The notes beneath the pieces were generated by a model. That model saw nothing but the letters and a program-made list of their open reading frames with translations, was not told the DNA's origin and did not search any database. This document shows positions 1 through 5,086 of a stretch of DNA of 7,602 nucleotides, piece after piece. Numbering within the stretch: position 1 is the stretch's first letter; the number at the start of each line of letters is the position of its first letter. Position numbers and translations under genes: made by a program. Origin of the DNA: CAZHUN01 sp043801115 (GTDB lineage: Archaea > Iainarchaeota > Iainarchaeia > Iainarchaeales > UBA10191); contig JAZDMJ010000021.1 in the NCBI GenBank assembly GCA_043801115.1, positions 1 to 7,602 of the forward strand. Direction: 5' to 3'.

Positions 1-1
1 T

Positions 2-298
2 GCCATTACTTCCTCGTGCACGGGGCTCGCGAGTTTGAGCGTGTGGCTCGCGGCCGTCCTCCCATTAAAACAGCCGAAGTGGAAGACGAAAGTGTTGTGG
101 TTGATTGTTGGTGGCGTCGCACTCATGCTGGCCAACGTGCTCCGCCTGCTGCTTGTCGTGCAGAGCGGAGTCGCGTTCGGAGTCCCAGTTGCGGAAATTG
201 TCCACATCATCAGCTGGTTCGGAATGAGTATACTGATTATTGCGGCGTGGTTTTACGGGCTCAAAAGAATGAAAATTGACATCGCAAAAGCGTTCTAG
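2..298 (+). CDS. Archaeosortase/exosortase family protein, C-terminal part (5' truncated by window edge)
   Basis: Archaeosortases are multi-pass membrane cysteine transpeptidases. They recognise a C-terminal sorting signal on exported proteins, cleave it and transfer the protein to a lipid or other anchor. The reading frame is open from base 2 to the TAG at 296-298 and gives 98 residues. All three family active-site residues are visible: Cys in SSCTG (codon 17-19), Arg in NVLR (143-145) and His in VHIISW (203-205). Hydrophobic segments surround them: SVWLAAVLPL, a helix around VLWLIVGGVALMLANVL, and a last helix around MSILIIAAWFYGL before a short basic tail. The TTG at 35 is only an internal codon, because the catalytic Cys lies upstream of it, so the true start is outside the window. 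The assignment rests on motif spacing and hydrophobicity; the subfamily and the sorted substrates cannot be told. Confidence 0.85.
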   Translation, partial: AITSSCTGLASLSVWLAAVLPLKQPKWKTKVLWLIVGGVALMLANVLRLLLVVQSGVAFGVPVAEIVHIISWFGMSILIIAAWFYGLKRMKIDIAKAF

Positions 299-319
299 CG
301 GGACAAAAGTCAATGCGAG

Positions 320-327
320 TTTAAAAA
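320..327 (+). promoter_or_regulatory. TATA-like promoter box for the zinc-ribbon gene
   Basis: The sequence TTTAAAAA resembles an archaeal TATA box. Transcription would be expected about 25 bases downstream, near base 350. That would leave a leader of about a dozen bases containing the ribosome binding site at 352-357. No clear BRE element is seen. This is inferred from spacing only. Confidence 0.45.
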
Positions 328-351
328 TAGTATTTTAGCCTAATGACAAGA

Positions 352-357
352 GAGGTG
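352..357 (+). promoter_or_regulatory. Shine-Dalgarno site of the zinc-ribbon gene
   Basis: GAGGTG matches the archaeal anti-SD complement GGAGGTG and ends 5 bases before the ATG at 363. It is one of the better ribosome binding sites in the window and is the main reason to accept such a short gene. Confidence 0.7.
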
Positions 358-362
358 GTTTG

Positions 363-494
363 ATGGCAAACAAACAATGGAAATGCAATCGTTGTGGAAT
401 AGTCGTAACAACAACCGGAAGTCTTCCAGATCACAAAATGGGTGGTCCGTGCCCAAGCGTCTCAAGCGGAGACCATAATTGGTCAAGTTGTTAA
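363..494 (+). CDS. Small zinc-ribbon-like protein, 43 residues, unknown function
   Basis: ATG at 363 to TAA at 492-494 encodes 43 residues. The N-terminal half has a CxxC knuckle (W-K-C8-N-R-C11-G). The C-terminal half has C30-P and a G-D-H38-N-W motif, followed by a terminal Cys43. The pattern CxxC, then CP, then HxW is that of tiny single zinc-ribbon proteins found across Bacteria and Archaea; the probable ligands are C8, C11, C30 and H38. There is no membrane segment or enzymatic domain, so a nucleic-acid or protein-binding role is possible but not shown. Support for a real gene comes from the strong ribosome binding site, the TATA-like box upstream and the metal-ligand pattern. The gene lies in an AT-rich patch and faces the gene at 591-953 tail to tail, with 96 bases between them. 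The family is not named with certainty. Confidence 0.75.
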   Translation: MANKQWKCNRCGIVVTTTGSLPDHKMGGPCPSVSSGDHNWSSC

Positions 495-513
495 CCACAC
501 AAATATGGGTTTG

Positions 514-528
514 AAAAAGGGCCAAAAA
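514..528 (-). terminator. Possible T-tract terminator for the minus-strand gene at 591-953
   Basis: Read on the minus strand, two runs of five T (528-524 and 518-514) follow the stop codon of the hypothetical gene by about 63 bases. Archaeal termination often needs only such U-rich tracts. No stem-loop is obvious, and this is a weak call. Nothing else convincing is seen between 495 and 590. Confidence 0.3.
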
Positions 529-590
529 TACTCTGCCAGGAGAATTTGGTTTTAATACAAGAAAGCAATGTGTTGGGAGCGATTGTTATT

Positions 591-953
591 TTAACCGAGA
601 CTTATTTTATCTAATTTGTTTTCAAATGTTCCAAAGTCAGGGTTAGTTTTTGCTTTTTTAAGCAATTTAATAAGAGTTTCAATTGTCATGTGCCCTGCGC
701 CTTGCCCATACACCCAGTCAGTATCTGTTCCATTTGGCTTGCGATAAAAATAAGTAAATCGAATGTTTTCAGAATTCTCTGAATTCTCGTCATCCCATTT
801 TACTCTATCAATTATTCGGTAATAATCCCCCTGTCCTTCAATAGGTTCAAGTACCATCGCTCTTCCAATAATAGTGCCTACTAAAACCTCTCCACCTACC
901 GCTTTTGGCGGAGTATAATAGATTGGATTCGGCGGCATTATTATTCTGCCCAT
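591..953 (-). CDS. Hypothetical protein, about 120 residues, unrecognised
   Basis: I do not recognise this gene. The ATG at 953-951 gives 120 residues ending in TAA at 593-591. A TTG at 965-963 would add four residues, and an in-frame TGA at 971-969 closes the frame above it. A second ATG at 938 would begin MPPNPIYYTPP. The composition is that of a soluble protein: a Pro/Tyr-rich start, probable beta strands (GEVLVGTIIGRAMVLEP, then YYRIIDRVKW and IRFTYFYRK), an acidic ENSENSEN stretch of low complexity, an aromatic D-W-V-Y-G-Q motif, and a likely amphipathic helix (TIETLIKLLKKAKTN). There is no signal peptide, membrane helix or known catalytic motif. GC is about 38%, against about 50% in the core genes, which suggests separate ancestry. 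It begins 43 bases after the secD stop on the same strand, so read-through from secD or its own weak promoter are both possible. Confidence 0.65.
   Translation of the reverse strand: MGRIIMPPNPIYYTPPKAVGGEVLVGTIIGRAMVLEPIEGQGDYYRIIDRVKWDDENSENSENIRFTYFYRKPNGTDTDWVYGQGAGHMTIETLIKLLKKAKTNPDFGTFENKLDKISLG
772..789. repeat. Tandem 9-base direct repeat inside the hypothetical gene
   Basis: GAATTCTCT (772-780) is followed directly by GAATTCTCG (781-789), two near-identical 9-mers. On the minus strand they encode the E-N-S repeat of the ENSENSEN stretch. The unit length is a multiple of three, so gain or loss of a unit would keep the frame. Confidence 0.7.
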
Positions 954-996
954 AATCAGAAACAAGCATCAAAAGGTTTAACTCGATTGTGCAGTT

Positions 997-2634
997 CTAG
1001 TGCATTTTGTACTTTTGCACGGCTTCTTTGGCGAATTCCTGGAAGGCCTGTCGAGTGAGCAATACTCCAACCAAAATTCCAATCATGGTCGTAATGGCAA
1101 ATCCTACTAGTTTTCCCAGCCCGAAGCCGGGGCCCATAATGAGCAGGGGGAACATGGTCGCAATGCCAGTGGTTGCGGAAGCAAAAATGACGAAAAAGGC
1201 GCGCTTGGCGCGCTGGACCAAATTGACGTTTTCCGCTTCTTCTTTTTTGCCGTGCAAGAATTCGTCCGTAATCACGATTTGGTCGTCGACTCCGGGGCCG
1301 ACTGCGGCGACAATGCCCGCAATCGCGGCCAAGTCGAGAGAAACGCGCAAGGCGGCGGCGATTCCGCCAATGACTATGACTTCGCAAATGACGGTAATCA
1401 TCATGGGAATGACGAGCCAAAACACGCGATAGCGCAAGTACAATACCACGGCAACCGCGACGAGGGCCATGAGTCCGACCAAGAGTGCGGAGAGAAAGAA
1501 TCCTTTTCCCAAAGTGGGAGAAACTGTTTCTCTACTCACGTTATCCACTGCAACTGGGAGCGAGCCGGACTCGAGCAGTACGGAAAGGCTTTTCAAGCTG
1601 GCCTGCGCGTCTGTGGAGGTTTGAGACGTTCCTGTAATGACCAAGTTCGAGTACACTTGCAAGTTGGAAGAAGTCAAAGTGGGAACGTACGGGTCCTGGT
1701 TGGTGACGGTTTCGTTCAAGGTAATGACTTCGCGGACTCCAGACGCATACCATACAAAGGGAATATTTTGCGGGGGAACGGCCGTGGTTAAAACAAACCC
1801 GTTGTCTGTGAGCGCTTTTTGGGCGGCAGTGGAAAGAGTGGCGGGAATAATGGCCTTGTGGAATTGCGAAGAAAGGGACTGCAATTGCGCAACATTCGCG
1901 GGAGAAAGATTGCCGTCCAATACAATGTAGGGGACGCCCACGTTTTGAATGACGGTTTCGAGAGAAGTATTGACGGCAATGCCTTCGGTTTGGTTGCCCG
2001 CGGCCAGTGCGAGCAAGTCGGAAGAGCGAGTGGCGCTGTCCGAAACCAAAATGGAATCGGACGGGCGGTCGATGAAAAAGTACGTTCCGGGACAGTCATA
2101 CGTGGCTGTTCCGCCCGAAAACCCCGAAGCCGTGCACTTGTGGAATACGCCGTCCGTAAAGCTTCGCGCGCCCTGGTTGTTCAAAATAAACGGCAACGTC
2201 CAGCGGTACAAATTGCCCTGCGAAACAATTGTATAACCGCGCGCGGAATCCTTGACGACTTCAATCACATCCGCACCCGAAAACAGCAAGTTTCCATCCA
2301 ATGTTACTTCAAACTTTCCCTGTCTTAAGAGCAGGGTTTGCAAGCGCTCGATTTCTTCGGGATTGACTTCGGGAAGTTCTGCTGTAACCAACTGGTCTCC
2401 GACGAAATTGACATTGCTCCCCTTCAGTCCTGAAAAGTCCAAACGGGTTTGAATCGTGGAGCGGATTTTGTCTTTCGTAGTCTGGTCGACGACGGGCTCG
2501 GCCAAGTGGATTTGAAAACTCGTTCCCCCTTTGAAGTCGATGCCCAAATTCAACCCAAAATAGAATACGGAAAAAATACTGAGGAGTACAACCGCAACCA
2601 TGAGCCACACTTTCCAACTTGCATACCAGCTCAT
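997..2634 (-). CDS. secD: Protein-export membrane protein SecD
   Basis: SecD works with SecF in the cytoplasmic membrane to help Sec-dependent protein export. The start chosen is the ATG at 2634-2632, which gives 545 residues. It overlaps the secF stop as ATGA and has AGAGGTG (2646-2640) 5 bases upstream; the longer frame reaching 2691 would overlap secF by 61 bases and adds a non-family leader. Visible parts in order are: first membrane helix (about 7-28); the SecD signature GIDFKGG (31-37); a large external domain (about 38-365) with a Cys pair at 167 and 181; a cluster of five membrane helices (about 378-530); and the archaeal form of the conserved motif, GPGVDDQIVITDE, near residues 446-458. 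The basic C-terminus ends AVQKYKMH. Gene order secF then secD is the archaeal arrangement; archaea lack SecA, so how the pair drives export there is less clear than in bacteria. Confidence 0.96.
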   Translation of the reverse strand: MSWYASWKVWLMVAVVLLSIFSVFYFGLNLGIDFKGGTSFQIHLAEPVVDQTTKDKIRSTIQTRLDFSGLKGSNVNFVGDQLVTAELPEVNPEEIERLQTLLLRQGKFEVTLDGNLLFSGADVIEVVKDSARGYTIVSQGNLYRWTLPFILNNQGARSFTDGVFHKCTASGFSGGTATYDCPGTYFFIDRPSDSILVSDSATRSSDLLALAAGNQTEGIAVNTSLETVIQNVGVPYIVLDGNLSPANVAQLQSLSSQFHKAIIPATLSTAAQKALTDNGFVLTTAVPPQNIPFVWYASGVREVITLNETVTNQDPYVPTLTSSNLQVYSNLVITGTSQTSTDAQASLKSLSVLLESGSLPVAVDNVSRETVSPTLGKGFFLSALLVGLMALVAVAVVLYLRYRVFWLVIPMMITVICEVIVIGGIAAALRVSLDLAAIAGIVAAVGPGVDDQIVITDEFLHGKKEEAENVNLVQRAKRAFFVIFASATTGIATMFPLLIMGPGFGLGKLVGFAITTMIGILVGVLLTRQAFQEFAKEAVQKYKMH

Positions 2635-3689
2635 GGCTTCACCTCTTTGCGTTCGACCCACCACAACAGCATGGGCGCGTTCATCAGCCACGTGCTAATC
2701 ATGTCTCCAATGAGTCCGAAGAATAACAGGAAAGCGATGTCGAACATGACGTCGAGCTGCGTGAAATAGGACAAGGGAATCATTACTGCAGCAGCCGCCA
2801 GCGTGGTCGAAGACATCGTAAGTCCTGTTTTCATGGAGTCAAAAGCGCGTTCTCGCGCCGTTCCCTCCTTGCGCTTCAACACTCTCGTCGTCAGCAAAAT
2901 GTCCGTGTCCAAGGAATAGCCGATGATGAGCAATAGTGCAGGAATGGTAATCAAGGAAAGGGGAATGCCGAACAAGGTCATGGCCGCGGCCGCTGTCAAA
3001 ACATCGAAAATGGCCGCAAACATGATGGCGAGCGTGGGAATGATTTGGCGGAAAAAAGCAAAAATGACCATGAGCACTAAGAGAAACGAAACGAGGGCAA
3101 TCCACGGGCCTCCCGAAGAAAACAATTGTCCGAGCACGGGAGAAATGGTAGTGGAAGAGTAGGCGGTACTGCTGTCCAGTCCAAAGTGCTGGATGATGGC
3201 TTTGGCAATGGCGTCGTTTTGAGAGGCCTGCGAAGAGTTCAGCGCGTCCAAACTTTCGGCCACGATTTCAGACGCGGTGGTTCCTTTGGAAGAAACGCCC
3301 AGTAATTGCAGTGCCTGGAGCGCGGAAGCGCGGGCCGTAGTGGGATCGGTGGCCAGCAGGGCCTGCGCGGAAGAAACCAAGTTTTGCGCATTGGACAAAT
3401 TTGTCGAAGAAGCATACTCAACGCGCACGCTGTTTCCCAACGGGGAAGAAATGGTTGCAACTCTTACATCTACAAGGTCAAAGTTTTGCGTTACAAAGGT
3501 TTGCACTTCTTTCTGGTCCAGGGATTTGGAGCTTTGAATCAATAATTGGCTTCCGCCTTTCAAGTCAATGCCTTCGCGGATGCCCGGATATGCTGCAATG
3601 AGAATGATAAATACGACCATTAGAATTGCCGGAATAATCATCAGGCGCTTGTAGTTTCCCTTGTACAAATTGAAATCCAAAGACTCCAC
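2631..3689 (-). CDS. secF: Protein-export membrane protein SecF
   Basis: SecF is the partner of SecD in the accessory export complex. The product has 352 residues with six predicted membrane helices. Helix 1 (about 15-33) is followed by the family motif GIDLKGG (40-46), an external domain (about 50-190, rich in Ser and Ala) and five helices between 195 and 340. The conserved GYS-L-DTDILLTTR segment (257-269) is the archaeal version of the SecD/SecF membrane motif. The start is GTG at 3689-3687: an in-frame TGA at 3701-3699 lies only three codons upstream, so no earlier start is possible, and MESLDFNLYKGNYKRL is a plausible native N-terminus. No ribosome binding site precedes it, but a TATA-like box lies 26 bases upstream, which fits leaderless translation. 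The stop TGA overlaps the secD ATG, indicating translational coupling. Confidence 0.96.
   Translation of the reverse strand: MESLDFNLYKGNYKRLMIIPAILMVVFIILIAAYPGIREGIDLKGGSQLLIQSSKSLDQKEVQTFVTQNFDLVDVRVATISSPLGNSVRVEYASSTNLSNAQNLVSSAQALLATDPTTARASALQALQLLGVSSKGTTASEIVAESLDALNSSQASQNDAIAKAIIQHFGLDSSTAYSSTTISPVLGQLFSSGGPWIALVSFLLVLMVIFAFFRQIIPTLAIMFAAIFDVLTAAAAMTLFGIPLSLITIPALLLIIGYSLDTDILLTTRVLKRKEGTARERAFDSMKTGLTMSSTTLAAAAVMIPLSYFTQLDVMFDIAFLLFFGLIGDMISTWLMNAPMLLWWVERKEVKP
2640..2646 (-). promoter_or_regulatory. Ribosome binding site deciding the secD start
   Basis: AGAGGTG on the minus strand sits inside the last codons of secF, 5 bases before the secD ATG at 2634. It supports the 545-residue secD start over the longer open frame and fits coupling of the two genes. 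Confidence 0.75.
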
Positions 3690-3712
3690 CGGAAAGGTTC
3701 AGCACCAAACCA

Positions 3713-3718
3713 TTTAAA
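3713..3718 (-). promoter_or_regulatory. TATA-like box for secF (palindromic TTTAAA, possibly bidirectional)
   Basis: TTTAAA is identical on both strands. On the minus strand its centre lies about 26 bases before the secF GTG at 3689, the distance expected between an archaeal TATA box and a transcript start, so secF is probably read as a leaderless mRNA. On the plus strand the same distance points to a start near 3741, which would serve the GTPase gene only if translation begins at the ATG at 3764. A second TATA-like string, TTATAAAG (3741-3748), is also present on the plus strand. This is inferred from spacing; no experimental support. Confidence 0.5.
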
Positions 3719-3721
3719 GCA

Positions 3722-4729
3722 TTGTCCAAACCTTACAGGATTATAAAGGAAAAACCCAAAATTATGCTCGAAGAAATCATGGAAAGCGCGTTCAAGAGCG
3801 CGCGAAAGGACACGGCCCAGTCCACGTTTTCGAGCAACCGCTTCGAAAACGAAAAGCGCAAAGAAGTCGAAAAAGTGAAAAAAGTTTCCGAAACCATCCG
3901 CGATTTTTTGAAAAAAGAAGTGCGAAGAGTGCCCAACATCGAAGAACTTTCCCCTTTTCAGAGAGAAACATTGAAGGCGGAATTGGACATCAATGAACTG
4001 CGCAACGCGCTGGGCCATTTGGAAAAAACCGCGCAACTCATCAAAAAAGTCCGCTTCCAAGCCATTCAAAACTTGTACCAAATCCGCCGGAGAGAGGACT
4101 ATCCCAAACTCGCAAGAGAGACAAAGAGCGTGTACGGAAAAATCGCCTCCATTGTGCGAAAGGCGGAAAAGAGCCAGCGCATTGTAGTAGAGGCGCAGAA
4201 GAAGCTCGCGGAGATTCCCAAAATCAGCGAAGAAGCGCCCGTGTTATTGCTCGCGGGTTTTCCCAATACGGGAAAGAGCGAAATTTTGAAACGGCTCACG
4301 GGCTCGAATGTCAAAATCGCGCAGTACGCTTTTACGACCCAGTCCATCAACGTGGGAAAATTCAAAGTCAAGCACGTGGAAGCGCAAGTGATTGACTGTC
4401 CGGGATTGTTGGACAGGGAAAAGCACAGCGCGGTGGAAGAAAAAGCATTAGTGGCACTCACGCACTTAAAAGGGAGAATCGCCTTCATCGCCGACCCTTC
4501 GGAAGCGTGCGGATATCGGATCAATGAACAGTACTCTTTGTTCGAAAAAATGCGCAAAGAGTTTGCGGGAAAAAAGTTTTTGCTGGTTTATAACAAAAGC
4601 GACATTTATACGGCCGAACAGCTTGAATTGGCCAAAGCGCTGTTCCAGTACTCTCCCTTTGTGGAAACGGGAAAGAATATGGAGCAGAGTTTGAAAGAGT
4701 GGGCGGAAAAGGGCTTGGCCGAGTTTTAA
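3722..4729 (+). CDS. NOG1-family GTPase (ribosome assembly)
   Basis: NOG1 proteins are GTPases of the Obg/DRG-related TRAFAC class that bind the maturing large ribosomal subunit. With the TTG start at 3722 the protein has 335 residues, about the usual archaeal length (the eukaryotic form is much longer). A helical, Lys/Arg/Glu-rich N-terminal domain (about 15-165) precedes the G domain. G-domain motifs: G1 GFPNTGKS (179-186); switch region QYAFTT (201-206), typical of NOG1 and Obg; G3 DCPG (225-228), with Cys where Thr is usual; LTHLKGRIAFIADPSEACGY (246-265), the NOG1 stretch after G3; and G4 NKSD (291-294). Start choice is uncertain. The segment KPYRII...EEIMESAF after the TTG looks like the family N-terminus, but TTG has no ribosome binding site. 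The ATG at 3764 gives 321 residues and fits the upstream TATA box better. It is divergent from secF and precedes the UPF0147-polD cluster by 82 bases. Confidence 0.93.
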   Translation: MSKPYRIIKEKPKIMLEEIMESAFKSARKDTAQSTFSSNRFENEKRKEVEKVKKVSETIRDFLKKEVRRVPNIEELSPFQRETLKAELDINELRNALGHLEKTAQLIKKVRFQAIQNLYQIRRREDYPKLARETKSVYGKIASIVRKAEKSQRIVVEAQKKLAEIPKISEEAPVLLLAGFPNTGKSEILKRLTGSNVKIAQYAFTTQSINVGKFKVKHVEAQVIDCPGLLDREKHSAVEEKALVALTHLKGRIAFIADPSEACGYRINEQYSLFEKMRKEFAGKKFLLVYNKSDIYTAEQLELAKALFQYSPFVETGKNMEQSLKEWAEKGLAEF

Positions 4730-4759
4730 AAACACTTCGTCGTTGTTTCTGACTGCAAT

Positions 4760-4777
4760 GGCATTCCATCAAATGCC
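4760..4777 (+). other. Short perfect inverted repeat (6-bp stem, 6-base loop) before UPF0147
   Basis: GGCATT (4760-4765) and AATGCC (4772-4777) are exact reverse complements separated by CCATCA. They lie in the 82-base gap between the GTPase stop and the UPF0147 start. A T4A5 string at 4724-4732, overlapping the GTPase stop, would act as a TATA box and put a transcript start near 4754, just ahead of the hairpin. It could be a leader hairpin, an operator or chance; no T-tract follows, so a terminator is unlikely. Confidence 0.35.
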
Positions 4778-4811
4778 CTAATCTCTACACTGCCTTCAAA
4801 GAGGGAAATCC

Positions 4812-5081
4812 ATGAAAGACGTCCAAAGCGAAGTGAAAAGCGTACTCGAACTCATGGACGCGATTTTGGACGACAGCAGCGTTCCGCGCAATATTCGCGC
4901 GGCAGTCGAAGCATCGAAGGAAAAGGTTTCGCACATTCCCGAAGACCACTCCGTCAATTTGAGTTCGGCCATCTATTTGCTGGACGACGTCAGCAACGAC
5001 ATCAACATGCCCTCGCACACTAGAACCGAGATTTGGAGCATTATCAGCGCATTGGAGGCCATCAAGGAAAAAATCAAGTGA
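4812..5081 (+). CDS. UPF0147 family protein
   Basis: This is a small, entirely helical protein of 89 residues from an archaeal family of unknown function. Family hallmarks are visible: an N-terminal helix (VKSVLELMDAIL), the strongly conserved V-P-R-N-I-R-A-A-V-E block (residues 24-33), then SSAIYLLDDVSND, NMPSHTRTEIW and a final helix ISALEAIKEKI. The length is typical. The start ATG at 4812 has AGAGGGA (4800-4806) 5 bases upstream. The stop TGA ends 5 bases before the DP1 ATG, so the gene is very probably co-transcribed and coupled with the PolD subunit genes. No catalytic residues or metal sites are seen, so its role, perhaps as a small helical adaptor, is unknown. The composition matches its neighbours. 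Confidence 0.92.
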   Translation: MKDVQSEVKSVLELMDAILDDSSVPRNIRAAVEASKEKVSHIPEDHSVNLSSAIYLLDDVSNDINMPSHTRTEIWSIISALEAIKEKIK

Positions 5082-5086
5082 AAAAC

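Noticed and set aside
495..590. Possible small RNA or second small gene between the convergent genes
   Set aside because: Only an 8-codon ATG frame near 570 and no convincing structure beyond T-tracts on the minus strand.
956..1420. Minus-strand frame rich in Arg and His overlapping secD
   Set aside because: It is an alternate frame of secD with low-complexity composition and no domain.
1007..2328. Several long open frames on the plus strand opposite secD (for example 1007-1432, 1252-1791, 1819-2328)
   Set aside because: They lie wholly opposite a well-supported secD. They have no family resemblance, and biased codon use in secD explains open antisense frames.
2635..2691. Longer N-terminus of SecD from base 2691
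   Set aside because: The extra 19 residues overlap secF, are hydrophilic and not family-like. The ATG at 2634 has a strong ribosome binding site and the ATGA overlap.
5033..5086. DP1 starting at TTG 5033
   Set aside because: It would overlap the UPF0147 gene by 49 bases. ATG 5087 lies 5 bases after the UPF0147 stop with a GTGA-containing site upstream.
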